This document shows positions 16,250 through 26,834 of a DNA stretch of 64,000 nt, piece by piece. Below the pieces are notes generated by a model. The model saw only the letters and a list, made by a program, of their open reading frames with translations. It did no database searches and was not told the DNA's origin. The stretch spans positions 84,478 through 148,477 of the forward strand of contig CAZOOP010000001.1 of NCBI GenBank assembly GCA_964581465.1. The letters run 5' to 3'. Source of the stretch: WJMB01 sp964581465 (GTDB taxonomy: Bacteria > RBG-13-66-14). The position numbers were made by a program, and so were the translations under genes. Numbering within the stretch: the first letter of the stretch is position 1; every line of letters begins with the position of its first letter.

Positions 16250-17572
16250 TCAACGGCGGCGACGCTTCTCTACACGGAACTCCAGCTCCAGGGGCACGCC
16301 CTGCCAGCCGGCGGCCTCGCGGAAGCGGTTCTCGATGAAGCGCTGGTAAGAGAAGTGGAGCTCGACCTCGCGGTTGAGGAAGATCAGTATCTTGGGCGGG
16401 GCGCTGCGGGTCTGAACGCCGTAGTGCAGCTTGACCTCGCGTCCGCGGAATGCGGGCGGCTGGTGACGTCGCTGGAGCTCTTCGAGGATGTCGTTGACCT
16501 CCCGGGTGCTCAGCTCGCGCCGGAAGGCCTCGGAGAGGGTCTCGAGGCGCTTCATCAGCCCCTTGAGCCCCCGGCCGGTCAACGCGCTCAGGAAGACGAC
16601 GGGCACATGGGCGGCGAAGCCCAGCTCCTCCCGCGTAGCCGCGATGATCTCCCGGCGGTCGCGATCGTCGGCCTCGACCAGGTCCAGCTTGTTGAAGGCG
16701 ATCACCGCCGCCCGACCCCGCTCCAGGGCGTAGCCGATGATCTTGGCGTCCTGGTTGACCAGGCCGCTGACGACGTCGACGAGCATGACCACAAGGCGGC
16801 TGCGCCGGATGTGCTCCAGGGCGCGAACCACGGTGAGCCGCTCCAGCACCTCGCCGCGAACCTTCTTGCGCCGCCGCAGCCCGGCGGTGTCGACCAGCAG
16901 GTAATCCCTGCCGGCGTAGCTGAACGGCACGCTGACCGCGTCCCGTGTCGTCCCGGGGACCTGGGAGGTGATCAGCCGGTTCTCGCCGACCAGGGCGTTG
17001 ACCAGAGAGCTCTTGCCCGAGTTGGGTCGGCCGATGATCGCCACGGGCTCGGGACCCTCGGAATCCTCGCCGCCATGACCGCCGACGACCGCGCCGATGA
17101 CCTCGAGCAGGCGCCCCCAGTTGCGCTTGCCCTTGGCCGAAAGCGGCAGGACCTCGGCGTCCAGGCCCAGGTCGTAGAACTCGTACGCCTCGCCCTCCAG
17201 GCGCTCGTTGTCAGCCTTGTTGGCCACCACCAGCAGGGGCTTGTCGATCGCGCGCAGCCGGTCGGCGATCTCCCGGTCCTCGGTGAGCGGGCCGGCCATG
17301 GCGTCGACGACGAAGAGGACCAGCGCCGCCTCCTCGAGGGCCGTCTCCCGCTGCTCGTCGACCAGCTCGCGCATCTCCGGATCGGCCTGGTCCCAGCCGC
17401 CGGTATCGACCACGCTGAAGCGGCCGCAGGGCCACTCGGCGTCGGCGTACATCCGGTCCCGGGTGACGCCGGGCAGGGCGTCGACAATGGCCAACCGCCG
17501 ACCGATCAGGCGGTTGAAGAGCGTCGACTTGCCGACGTTGGTGCGTCCGACGATGGCGACCAGGGGGAGCAT
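16250..17572 (-). CDS. der: Ribosome-assembly GTPase Der (EngA)
   Basis: Der has two tandem GTPase domains needed for 50S maturation. The first P-loop is GRTNVGKST, with DTGGWDQ and NKAD; the second is GRPNSGKSS, with DTAGLRRR and NKLD. A KH-like C-terminal domain follows (EVKLHYGVQTRSAPPKILIFLN). The ORF is open for 117 more codons upstream, but family alignment and GGAAGG before the ATG at 17572 fix the start; the protein is 440 residues, as usual. Confidence 0.97.
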   Translation of the reverse strand: MLPLVAIVGRTNVGKSTLFNRLIGRRLAIVDALPGVTRDRMYADAEWPCGRFSVVDTGGWDQADPEMRELVDEQRETALEEAALVLFVVDAMAGPLTEDREIADRLRAIDKPLLVVANKADNERLEGEAYEFYDLGLDAEVLPLSAKGKRNWGRLLEVIGAVVGGHGGEDSEGPEPVAIIGRPNSGKSSLVNALVGENRLITSQVPGTTRDAVSVPFSYAGRDYLLVDTAGLRRRKKVRGEVLERLTVVRALEHIRRSRLVVMLVDVVSGLVNQDAKIIGYALERGRAAVIAFNKLDLVEADDRDRREIIAATREELGFAAHVPVVFLSALTGRGLKGLMKRLETLSEAFRRELSTREVNDILEELQRRHQPPAFRGREVKLHYGVQTRSAPPKILIFLNREVELHFSYQRFIENRFREAAGWQGVPLELEFRVEKRRRR

Positions 17573-17621
17573 GGTTCCTTCCGGTTGGGCGTTGAGGAGG
17601 CAAAGATCGTTAACAAGTCCG

Positions 17622-17650
17622 ATTGTAACCCAGCCCGAGCGCGGTGTTAA
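17622..17650 (-). promoter_or_regulatory. Sigma-70 promoter of der
   Basis: On the minus strand TTAACA (17645-17650) and TACAAT (17622-17627) are 17 bases apart, giving a start about 40 bases before the ATG. Confidence 0.68.
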
Positions 17651-17999
17651 GCGACAGGATTTCAAACAAGAAAGCAAGATAGCCAAGAATGCCGCTGGAG
17701 GACCCGCGACCGAAGACATATTGGAACCGATAAACAGGCCAACGCAGGATTGAGCAACACAGGCGGCTAATGCTTCACGAGCTGCCACATGCCCCAGAGC
17801 GGCGGCCTGGATTATGCTGCCGGCCAAGTATGCGTGGTGTTCCTCAAGACACCAAAGCGTAGATGCTGGATACAGTCGTACCCGTATACCGGCTTTAAGG
17901 GACCATATGACCCTCCAAGCCAATTTGATGAAACAGCGGTATGGCGGCCAGTTAAACCGCGCGTGGGCATCCGGAGATTATAACCGCGGGATATAAGCT
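17651..17999. other. Gene-free spacer
   Basis: Between the der promoter and MITE D2 I see no convincing gene, hairpin or repeat. The short open frames here lack ribosome sites and codon bias. Confidence 0.5.
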
Positions 18000-18352
18000 G
18001 GGATCACTTTGCGGCAACGGACCATAGTATTACTGAATGACATTTAGATAAATGCAGTCAGCTTTAAACAGGAGCGCACATCGTGGGAGTTGCTTGTGGC
18101 AGGTACTCAGTTTACCACGTTCATAGGATGCCCGTAGCGACGTCACTACCTCCAAAAAACTGCTTGACGCCATTGGCCTCGATGACGTTGCATCAATCCT
18201 AAGTAGTCGTTTTAAATGCATCTAATTAATGGGCGACGATAGATTATGGTTGCAGGCTAAACTATTATCAGCACAGCCTCGTCTCAGCCGCATTTTCCAA
18301 GGAGTCGGAGTTTCGAGCTGGAGTCGGCTGGTCCGGGATCGTGTGTGATGCC
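18000..18352 (-). mobile_element. MITE family D, copy D2 (uninterrupted)
   Basis: This is the best complete D copy: GGGATCACTTTGCGGCAACG at the left and GATCGTGTGTGATGCC at the right form imperfect inverted repeats ending in CGGACC/GGTCCG. It supplies the empty-site sequence (AACCATAA on the D strand) used to date C1. The flanks show no clear duplication. Confidence 0.75.
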
Positions 18353-18397
18353 TTTCGTTTGATGTGGTTTTCATCCCTGCTTTGTCTATTTGAATTT

Positions 18398-18735
18398 GGG
18401 ATCATCACAGAAGATGAACAACGCATTGGCAACTCAGGAAAGCCGGATCGAGAATTGTGCTCGGAGATTAGCCGCAGCGGGGCGTCAACCTGTGAAGGCG
18501 GATATCGTTCGGAGTTGCTAAAGCAGGCAATGGAGCGCCGTCAGCAGATCCCTCACCCACAGCATTGTCGAAATCTGAATGAAACCAACAGCTTCCGGCT
18601 TCCAGCGGAGTTCAAGTCAAGGCCGTGTCCATCGCCACCAAGCAACGGGATGAGAGTGGCGGCGAGTGTGAACTATAAAGCAATGAATGAAGTCTATTAG
18701 CTGAATGAGTCGGTTCCGGTGCGAGTGATAATCCC
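18398..18735 (-). mobile_element. MITE family B, copy B4 (reverse)
   Basis: The element runs GGGATCATCACAGAAGATG to GCGAGTGATAATCCC, the reverse complement of B1/B7 along its length. The flanks (TTGAATTT and ATGGATGT) agree at only 5 of 8 bases. An open frame of 119 codons crosses it but is not conserved in other copies. Confidence 0.8.
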
Positions 18736-18832
18736 ATGGATGTCTTTTTGGTGACCTATGGTTTCTCTGTGCCAACCGCTATAAGACTCGGATTAATCGC
18801 CTACCATACGCTGATCCAGCCGGCGCCTGGTG

Positions 18833-18862
18833 TTGACAATCGGCGAAACACAATACTATAGT
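18833..18862 (+). promoter_or_regulatory. Sigma-70 promoter of the 19024 gene
   Basis: TTGACA (18833-18838) and TATAGT (18857-18862) are separated by 18 bases, giving a leader of about 155 bases before the ATG at 19024. Confidence 0.65.
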
Positions 18863-18905
18863 ATTAAAGATTGGTTTGATAGCGGTTTAGTGCGCGGAAC
18901 GGATC

Positions 18906-18938
18906 CGAAGAACCTGGTGGACATAGCAAGGTTCTTCG
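18906..18938 (+). promoter_or_regulatory. Leader hairpin
   Basis: CGAAGAACCT (18906-18915) pairs perfectly with AGGTTCTTCG (18929-18938) around a 13-base loop. It lies in the predicted leader of the gene at 19024 and is not followed by a U-tract, so an mRNA-stability or regulatory stem is more likely than a terminator. Confidence 0.5.
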
Positions 18939-19023
18939 TAATAGATAACGGGCCGCTCGGCATAACCCCGCTACGGTTTTACGCAGGCGTTTCAGTACCT
19001 ACCCCAAACGAAAGGATGCAACA

Positions 19024-20004
19024 ATGAAGAAGACCCTGTTGATTCTCCTCGCTCTCGCCTGCCTGGCCGTCGCCAAGCCCCTTGAGCTCGACGGCTCCAC
19101 CGCCGTCTCCGTCCAGGAAATGGACCAGGCGACCCATGCAGTCAGCGCCGCGGGCGCTTTCGCCATCCAGCCCGAGCCCCTGGCTCAGCAGGAGTTCGTT
19201 TACGACGACGGTGACACCACCTCATACGGTGGCTGGTCCGACTTCGAAATCAAGGTCGCCAAGTACTTCATCGGCGGCGACCTCGGCCTGACCGATTGTT
19301 GGATCACCGGCTTCCGGATGTACTACTTTCATGATGGATCCGGCGCCGATGTAACCTGCTCCTTCTACGATGATTCGGGCGGCGATCCCGACGCCGGCAC
19401 CCAGCTCTGGACGATCAGCGACACGCTGAGCCACACCAGTTGGCAGTGGGTCGACTACACCCTTGATACACCGGTGTACGACGCCGACGCCACCTTCTAC
19501 GGCATTCAGGAGTGGGATTCCACCTCCGAGCACGGCGGCGTGGGCGCCGACGCCGCCGGGATGGATAACCACGACTTCCAGTATTTCGGCTCCTGGAGCG
19601 CCGGCTGGTACGATTACTTCATCCGCGCCTACGTCGACGACGACACGGACGCCCCCTACTCGGCCAACCAGGCTCCGTCCCCCGGCGAAACCGGTGTGCC
19701 CGGCGACACCGAGATCGACTTCGATATCGTCGACGACGACGCCGGAACCGACGGCACCACCATCCAGGTGCTGGTCGATTCCACCGACGTCACCGGCGAT
19801 TGCACCATCTCCGACAACGGCGACGGCTCCTTCAGCGTCAACTACGTTCCGCCCAGCGAGTACGGCGCCGGCGACGTGGTCAACGTCGAGTGGAACGCCG
19901 ACGACATGCTGACCAACTCCGGCAGCGACTCATGGACCTTCACCATCCAGGACGACTGGAACACCGTCGAGACCAGTTGGGGCGGCATCAAGAATCTCGA
20001 GTAG
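19024..20004 (+). CDS. Secreted protein of unknown function with C-terminal Ig-like region
   Basis: The 326-residue protein has a clear signal peptide (MKKTLLILLALACLAVA). The central part (residues 60-200) is rich in aromatic and acidic residues, with pairs such as GWSDFEIKVAKYF and GSWSAGWYDYFIRAYVDDDTD; it resembles a lectin-like jelly roll, but I do not recognise the family. The C-terminal part (about 205-310: APSPGETGVPGDTEIDFDIVDDDAGTDG...) looks like an Ig-like or cadherin-like domain. It lacks the sorting domain of the other secreted proteins here. AAAGGA lies seven bases before the ATG and a terminator follows, so it is monocistronic. Confidence 0.85.
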   Translation: MKKTLLILLALACLAVAKPLELDGSTAVSVQEMDQATHAVSAAGAFAIQPEPLAQQEFVYDDGDTTSYGGWSDFEIKVAKYFIGGDLGLTDCWITGFRMYYFHDGSGADVTCSFYDDSGGDPDAGTQLWTISDTLSHTSWQWVDYTLDTPVYDADATFYGIQEWDSTSEHGGVGADAAGMDNHDFQYFGSWSAGWYDYFIRAYVDDDTDAPYSANQAPSPGETGVPGDTEIDFDIVDDDAGTDGTTIQVLVDSTDVTGDCTISDNGDGSFSVNYVPPSEYGAGDVVNVEWNADDMLTNSGSDSWTFTIQDDWNTVETSWGGIKNLE

Positions 20005-20030
20005 CCGTATTCGTCGGAAGGGATAATGAT

Positions 20031-20056
20031 CAAGGACGCCTCCCGGGGCGTCCTTG
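20031..20056 (+). terminator. Terminator hairpin
   Basis: CAAGGACGCC and GGCGTCCTTG form a perfect 10-bp stem with a 6-base loop, 26 bases after the stop at 20004. The following tract (AGTTTGT) is only weakly U-rich. Confidence 0.7.
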
Positions 20057-20067
20057 AGTTTGTAAAT

Positions 20068-20404
20068 GGGAGTGCCACTCGTCTCTGAACCGACTTATCC
20101 GACTATCAGATTGTCATTCATCGCCCGATGGCGCATTCTCGCCGCCATTGACGTACCGCCGCAGGCGGCGAGGCGCCTGAGCCTGCATGGAGTACCACCG
20201 GAAGCCCGAGACTGTCGTTCCACTCAGGAATCGACCAGGCTGTGAGAAGATGATCTGCTAACAGCGATCTATTCCATGGTTGATAAGGTTCGTCTCTTCT
20301 CCGCCTTGGCTGGTTGACGCCTCTTTCGGGTAATGACCAAGCCCACTTCTCGAGACGGCTTTCTCGAGTTGTGATTGTTAGGTTCAGTTTCTTGTGATGA
20401 CCCC
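20068..20404 (+). mobile_element. MITE family B, copy B5 (diverged)
   Basis: Matches B1 and B7 along its length, from GGGAGTGCCACTCG to TTGTGATGACCCC. It carries an extra CCGCCGCAGGCGGCG palindrome inside. No clear target duplication. Confidence 0.7.
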
Positions 20405-20637
20405 GGGCAATTGATGCCGAGACTATTTCCTTCGGGGTGTTACGTTGCGTCCGTCGGGATGCGACGGCAGCCGTGGCTGTTCACTCGGGGGCTGAGCCTT
20501 GAGCTTGCCCGGAGTGCGACGGTGGTGGTAGCCGTCAACGACTTCCAAGCCGGTCGGCGGATGGGTGGAATGCGCGGCGTGGGTGCGTGGCGCGGTGTGC
20601 ATTGAACGCCCCCACCACCGATTTGCGCATCTCAATG

Positions 20638-22383
20638 CTAGCCCTCGACGAAGATCAGCCGGCCGAAGCCTTCCGCGTTGTAGTCGATGGGGTGCTGCCA
20701 GTCGGCGGTGGCCCCGTCGGCGGCCTGCTTGCGGCGGAAGTTGACCCGCCAGGCGTCGCCGGGCGCGGGCGGCTCCATCCCCAGCTCGGTATAGGGAACG
20801 GCCAGCTCCGCCGTCCAGACCCCGCCCTCGTAGCGCACGGCGTGACGGATGTCGGCGTTCCAGCTAGTATCGGTCTCCAGGCCCTCTTCACCGGTGAAGA
20901 TACGCTGGTCGAAGATCACGTCGCGGACGCTCAGGTAGACCTGGTAGACGTCGCCGGCGGAGCCCCGGGGGGCGAAGAAGAAGCCGACGCAGTCGTCGTA
21001 GTAGACTGCGCCGTCGCGCTCGGTGGTCTCGGCGCGGATCGAGGCCGGGTCCTCCTGGACGCACTCGGCGGCGATGTAGAGATGCTCCGGGCCGTAGCCC
21101 CAGAAGAAGCGCGTGGCCTCGGCGTCGCTGGGTCCGCCCTGGTCGCCGGCGAAGCTGTCGGTCACCCCGGCGCCCTCCCACTCGGTCGCGGACAGGATGC
21201 CGTCGATCAGCGGCTCGGTCAGGGGTCGGGCCACCTCGCTGCGCAGGATGCGCGGGCAGGTCCCGGCGCGGTAGTAGCGGTCCTCGCGGTAGGGCAGCCG
21301 GACCTCGGCCCAGGGCAGGGGGTAGAAGGCGCCACCCTCGGCCAGCTCGGCGATGAACTCGAGCCTCAGGCTCTCGCCGGGCTCCAGCAGCAGGGAAACC
21401 TCACGGGGGGCGAGGCTCCAGTCGCCCGCGCTTTCCCAACTCAGCAGGGCATCCAGCGGCTCCCCGAGGGGATTGGTCAGCGTCAACTCGAAGTCGACCC
21501 GCTCCCCGGCCGGGTTCTCGCCGACGAAGACACCCCCGAGGTCGAACACATTGTTGAAACGCTCGAAGCCGTGGAGCTCGACGGCGGTCAGGTAGCCGTG
21601 CTCCCAGCGACCCTCGTGCTCCAGGGGCACGATCTCCAGGCTCAGCCCACCGTCGTCGATACGGCCGACGAGGTAATGGTAGAAGTGGCCGTGCTCCGGG
21701 ATGTCGTCCCACATATGGCCGCCCGAGGAGCCGACCATGGTGTAGGTGACCCCGTCGATGACATCGGCGGCGTAGGTGTGGTAGTGGCCGCAGAAGACGG
21801 CCTCGACGCCGTAGTCGACGAGGAGCTCGTGCAGGGGGTCCTCGCGGCCCAGGGCGGCGAAGTTGAACCACAGCGACTTGTGATAGAAGACCAGGGTAAT
21901 CTGATCGCGGTGGCCGTCGAGTTCATCCTCGAGCCAGACCAGGGTCTCCAGGTCGATCTCGGCGGGATTGTTCAGGCGGCTGGTGTCCAGGATGACGAAG
22001 TGCACCCCGGCGAACTCGAAGGCGTAGTTGGGCTCGAAGCCGCTGACCTCCTCCCAGATTTCCTCGCTGGCCTCGTCCCAGATGTCGTGGTTGCCGGGAA
22101 CCATGTAGAAGGCCGCCTCGACAGCCTCGATCAGCTCGAGATACTCGGTCCACTCCCGGCGCACCCGCTCGGTGTCTTCGGTGTAACCTTCGATCTGATC
22201 GCCCACGGTCAGGTAGAGCTCGGCGCCCTCGATGAGAGATTTCTCGATAACCCGGGCGTAGACGCCCTCCTGATGCCCTCCGGTGCGGTCGCCCAGGATG
22301 ACGAAGGTCAAGTCGTCGTCGGCGGCGGCCGGGACCGTCAGGATCAGGCAGAGCGGGATGAGGATCGTACGTGCGCAGCGCAT
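20638..22383 (-). CDS. Secreted metallophosphoesterase with C-terminal CBM9-like domain
   Basis: The exported 581-residue protein starts with a signal peptide (RTILIPLCLILTVPAAA). Calcineurin-like phosphoesterase motifs follow in order: GDRTG, GDQIEG, GNHDIW and GHYHTYA, giving a full set of metal ligands (residues 30-210). A middle beta-rich segment lies at about 260-370. The C-terminal 200 residues (IDGILSATEWEGA ... YYDDCVGFFFAPRG ... NADIRHAVRYEGGVWTAELAVPY) match the CBM9-like fold seen in secreted proteins. The combination suggests extracytoplasmic phosphate-ester hydrolysis on or near glycans; the substrate is unknown. Confidence 0.88.
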   Translation of the reverse strand: MRCARTILIPLCLILTVPAAADDDLTFVILGDRTGGHQEGVYARVIEKSLIEGAELYLTVGDQIEGYTEDTERVRREWTEYLELIEAVEAAFYMVPGNHDIWDEASEEIWEEVSGFEPNYAFEFAGVHFVILDTSRLNNPAEIDLETLVWLEDELDGHRDQITLVFYHKSLWFNFAALGREDPLHELLVDYGVEAVFCGHYHTYAADVIDGVTYTMVGSSGGHMWDDIPEHGHFYHYLVGRIDDGGLSLEIVPLEHEGRWEHGYLTAVELHGFERFNNVFDLGGVFVGENPAGERVDFELTLTNPLGEPLDALLSWESAGDWSLAPREVSLLLEPGESLRLEFIAELAEGGAFYPLPWAEVRLPYREDRYYRAGTCPRILRSEVARPLTEPLIDGILSATEWEGAGVTDSFAGDQGGPSDAEATRFFWGYGPEHLYIAAECVQEDPASIRAETTERDGAVYYDDCVGFFFAPRGSAGDVYQVYLSVRDVIFDQRIFTGEEGLETDTSWNADIRHAVRYEGGVWTAELAVPYTELGMEPPAPGDAWRVNFRRKQAADGATADWQHPIDYNAEGFGRLIFVEG

Positions 22384-22428
22384 GGCGCCCCCTTGATTTC
22401 TCGGTAGGGTCGAGGCTTCGACACCCCG

Positions 22429-22457
22429 ATATTACCCCAGGCCGGGCCGGCGGGCAA
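22429..22457 (-). promoter_or_regulatory. Sigma-70 promoter of the metallophosphoesterase gene
   Basis: On the minus strand TTGCCC (22452-22457) and TAATAT (22429-22434) are 17 bases apart, about 40 bases before the ATG at 22383. The rest of the 344-base gap to 22728 shows nothing recognisable. Confidence 0.6.
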
Positions 22458-22727
22458 GTCTTGGCCCTCGCAGGGGTCGCTGTTGTATACTCAGCCTGCC
22501 GGGTTCGCTTTGTGCTTCCCACTCGGTGACGGCCGATATCCCGGGGGGGAGCAGGCCTCCAGCAGTCTCAATGACAGCCCCGCCCCAACCGCACGCTTCA
22601 ACCGATTCGGTTCCTTGTCCCGCCCTCTCCCGGCCTGACCAGTGGATGGCTGCCACCGGTGCCGATCCTTTTCCCCATCGCTCTCATTAGGATTATCAGC
22701 TATTCAGTCTATCCTAAGGAGTAACAA

Positions 22728-23795
22728 ATGAACACCCCGCGCCGCTCGTTAGCGTTTGTTCCGCTACTGGTTCTGGCCGCCGCCGCCGCGCCCACCTATA
22801 CCGATCTACGCTGCGCCACCTTCTCCATCGTCGCCCACGATCCCGCCGCCGGGGAGTGGGGCGTCGCCGTGGCCAGCAAGGTCCTCGCCGTGGGCGCCTT
22901 CGTTCCCTGGGCCGAGGCCGAGGTCGGCGCCCTGGCCACCCAGGCCCACACCAACCCGGCTTACGGCCGTGACGGCTTGATCCTGCTCGATGCGGGTTTC
23001 ACCGCCGTGCAGGTCGTCGAGATCCTCACCGAGCTCGATGAGGATAGTTCATACCGCCAACTCGGCGTCGTCGACACCAGGTGCCGCGCGGGAGCCCACA
23101 CCGGCGATGACGCCGACGACTGGAAGGGTCACCTCGTCGGCGAGAGCTACTGCGTCCAGGGCAACCTGCTGGTCGGGGAAGAGGTCGTCAAGGCGATGGC
23201 CGCCGCCTTCGAAGAAGCCGAGGGCAATCTGGCCCGGCGCCTCTTGGCAGCCCTGGAGGCCGGGGACGCCGCCGGAGGCGACTCCCGGGGCAAGCAGTCC
23301 GCCGCCCTGCTGGTCGTTAGCGAGCGTGGCGGTTACCAGGGCGTCACCGACCGCCTGGTCGACCTGCGCGTCGACGACGACCCCGAACCGGTGGCCCGTC
23401 TGGCCGAGCTATACACGATCTGGGAGCCCGGCACCGTTCTGGCCCACTATCTCGAAGCCGGCGAGCCGGTACTGCTCCAGCGGGCTCTGGAGATCGTCGA
23501 CAACCTCGAACACAGCGACCTGTCAGACCAGCAACGCGCCTACGCCTACAACCAGGCCGCCTGGACCCTGGCCGGAATGGGCCTCGAACTCGACCGCGCC
23601 GCCGAACTGGCCCGTGACGCCCACGAGCTGCTCCCCGAGGACGCCAACATCATCGACACCGTCGCCGAGGTTCACTTCGTCGCCGGCGACGCCGCCGCCG
23701 CCGTCGAGTGGGAGCGACGCGCCCTCGAACTGGACCCCGAGAACGCCTTCTTCCAGGAACAGCTGGACAAGTTCAGCGCCGCCCTCGAGGACTGA
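22728..23795 (+). CDS. Secreted DUF1028-family protein with C-terminal TPR region
   Basis: After a signal peptide, residues 25-225 form a DUF1028 domain: TFSIVAHDPAAGEWGVAVASKVLAVGAFVPWAEAEVGALATQA, then YCVQGNLLVG and SAALLVVSERGGY. The fold is Ntn-hydrolase-like in this family, but the activity is not established. The last 100 residues (YAYNQAAWTLAGMGLELDRAAELARDAHELLPEDANIIDTVAEVHFVAGD...) are TPR-like. AAGGAG lies six bases before the ATG. An A element begins 11 bases after the stop. Confidence 0.88.
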   Translation: MNTPRRSLAFVPLLVLAAAAAPTYTDLRCATFSIVAHDPAAGEWGVAVASKVLAVGAFVPWAEAEVGALATQAHTNPAYGRDGLILLDAGFTAVQVVEILTELDEDSSYRQLGVVDTRCRAGAHTGDDADDWKGHLVGESYCVQGNLLVGEEVVKAMAAAFEEAEGNLARRLLAALEAGDAAGGDSRGKQSAALLVVSERGGYQGVTDRLVDLRVDDDPEPVARLAELYTIWEPGTVLAHYLEAGEPVLLQRALEIVDNLEHSDLSDQQRAYAYNQAAWTLAGMGLELDRAAELARDAHELLPEDANIIDTVAEVHFVAGDAAAAVEWERRALELDPENAFFQEQLDKFSAALED

Positions 23796-23805
23796 GCCCC
23801 GGCGG

Positions 23806-23997
23806 CGACGAAACCTCGACGAAGCCCTCCGGCGAACGCCGCCACACCCGGCCCGGCGTTGGCACGTTTCTTGCAGCGGGGCGGGGCCGCCTCTCGCGCG
23901 ATCCGCCGCCGCTACTCCGCAAGAAACGTGCCAACGCCTTCCCGCGGATACCGGAGGGTTTTCGTCGGCCCGAGGGTTCTTCGTCGAGGTCTCGTCG
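23806..23997. repeat. Element A copy 2
   Basis: Inner arms are at 23856-23874 and 23919-23937 (19-bp, perfect). The outer arms CGACGAAACCTCGACGAAG (23806-23824) and CTTCGTCGAGGTCTCGTCG (23979-23997) are complementary except for one position. A further pairing, CGACGAAGCCCTCCGG (23817-23832) with 23951-23967, is possible. It begins 11 bases after the DUF1028 stop codon. Confidence 0.88.
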
Positions 23998-24053
23998 GAG
24001 CGTCTTCCTGGTCGGGATAGTGGAAGGTTGTGCAGAGAAAGCGGTAATGAAAG

Positions 24054-24076
24054 GGCGGAGCCACAAGGGCTCCGCC
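24054..24076 (-). terminator. Terminator of degP
   Basis: GGCGGAGCC and GGCTCCGCC form a perfect 9-bp stem with a 5-base loop. On the minus strand it is followed by CTTTCATT, 22 bases past the DegP stop. Confidence 0.75.
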
Positions 24077-24098
24077 AAGCTTATGGTTCGAGGGGTTT

Positions 24099-25505
<1,407 letters not shown>

Positions 25506-25734
25506 TGTTGCACCTCGTTGGCGTTACCGCTCGCGGCGTTGTATTCAAAGCGTCGGTGTTCGTTGGTTTCGGTTGGGGGGTGAGACGATTCCCTATCATT
25601 ACGCAGCCGGGACGGTGGTTTGTTCCCCCTTCAAATCCGACACGCGGCAACATCCGAGTTGACGCCTCGGGATTAACAGTGTACCCTCGGGAGGACTTGT
25701 CCGACAGACCATACTACAATGAACGGGAGTCCTT

Positions 25735-26280
25735 TTGGCGGTTCTGCCCATCGTTTGTTACGAAGACGAGATCCTGCGCCGGGTCAGCGAGCCCGTCGAC
25801 GAGATCACCGACGAGGTCCGCGAGCTGGCCGCCTCGCTGGCCGAAACCATGACGGCCTTTTCCGGGGTGGGCCTGGCCGCGCCCCAGGTCGGCGAGAACA
25901 TCCGCCTGTTCGTCCTGCATCACGAGCTGGTCTCCGGGGCCGAGGAGCCCGTCGCCTTCATCAACCCCGAGCTGGAGACCTCGGGCGAGTCCTACACCGA
26001 TCGCGAGGGCTGCCTGAGCTTCCCCGAGATCTACGGCCGGGTGCGCCGTCCCTCGCGGGCCAAGCTGCGGGCGACCAACCTGGACGGCGAGCCCGTCGAA
26101 GTTGAGCTGATCGCCCTGGGCGCTCGGGCGGTGCAGCACGAGATCGACCATCTCGACGGCATCCTCTTCGTCGATCATCTTGGCAAGGGCCAGCGGCTGC
26201 TGATCTCCGGCAAGCTTAAGCAGTTGGCCGCTCGCACGTCCCGGGGCTGGCGGCGTAAGATCGAGGACGAGGTCAAGTAG
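25735..26280 (+). CDS. def: Peptide deformylase
   Basis: The enzyme removes the N-formyl group from new proteins. All three motifs are present: GVGLAAPQ (44-51), EGCLSFP (91-97) and QHEIDH (134-139), providing the metal ligands Cys93, His135 and His139 and the catalytic Glu. Length is 181 residues. The start is TTG at 25735, with GGGAG five bases upstream; there is no ATG nearby in frame. The usual fmt neighbour is absent; a terminator follows. Confidence 0.96.
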   Translation: MAVLPIVCYEDEILRRVSEPVDEITDEVRELAASLAETMTAFSGVGLAAPQVGENIRLFVLHHELVSGAEEPVAFINPELETSGESYTDREGCLSFPEIYGRVRRPSRAKLRATNLDGEPVEVELIALGARAVQHEIDHLDGILFVDHLGKGQRLLISGKLKQLAARTSRGWRRKIEDEVK

Positions 26281-26303
26281 CTCCGGGTCCCTTCGTCGAT
26301 CAG

Positions 26304-26324
26304 ACGGGGCCGTGATGGCCCCGT
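26304..26324 (+). terminator. Terminator of def
   Basis: ACGGGGCC and GGCCCCGT form a perfect 8-bp stem with a 5-base loop, followed by TTGCGC, 24 bases after the stop. Confidence 0.65.
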
Positions 26325-26834
26325 TTGCGCATCAGAGGCCGCCTCGAAGATGAGTGTCGGATTGTCTGGTCTTGGTTGCGGCATACCTACAGTTTCTCAA
26401 TTGGAGCTTGGGCAGCTTGGCATAGAACCGATTGTGGACTTCGGCATCGATTCAACTGTCAGTGGACTCCCGAACCAGCCTCCAGTAGTGAAGACCGCAC
26501 CAGATGGGCCACGGACAGCTTTGTCGATGAGTATATCCGGTCATCATCTAACCGCATATACTATGCAAGCTCAGCGAGGAAACCTGCGATAAGACGGCTA
26601 AGTGAATCAAAAAGCTGGACAAACAAACACTTAGCACCGGGGAGTGGTCGCGATTCGAGTGGTAACCCCAATAGTTAACCGATCCGGTGACCCCGAGGCT
26701 TGAGCACGCGAAACACAGGCAACCGCTTAATCGGCTGATCACATAACAGTCGATCGGCGGCGGGCATTCACCGACGGCTATTGACACGGGGGCGGCCCAT
26801 GCCGTCCCCGCAGCCTATCTGACAGTTGATCCGG
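26325..26834. other. Gene-free spacer
   Basis: No gene with a ribosome site or codon bias is visible. Near 26785-26806 GGGGGCGGC and GCCGTCCCC can form a stem (one G-T pair) that may terminate the minus-strand FG-GAP pseudogene. The rest is moderately AT-rich and could be degraded repeat, but it does not match families B-D well. Confidence 0.45.

Noticed and set aside
18341..18700. 119-codon open frame
   Set aside because: It lies inside MITE B4, and the frame is not kept in other B copies.
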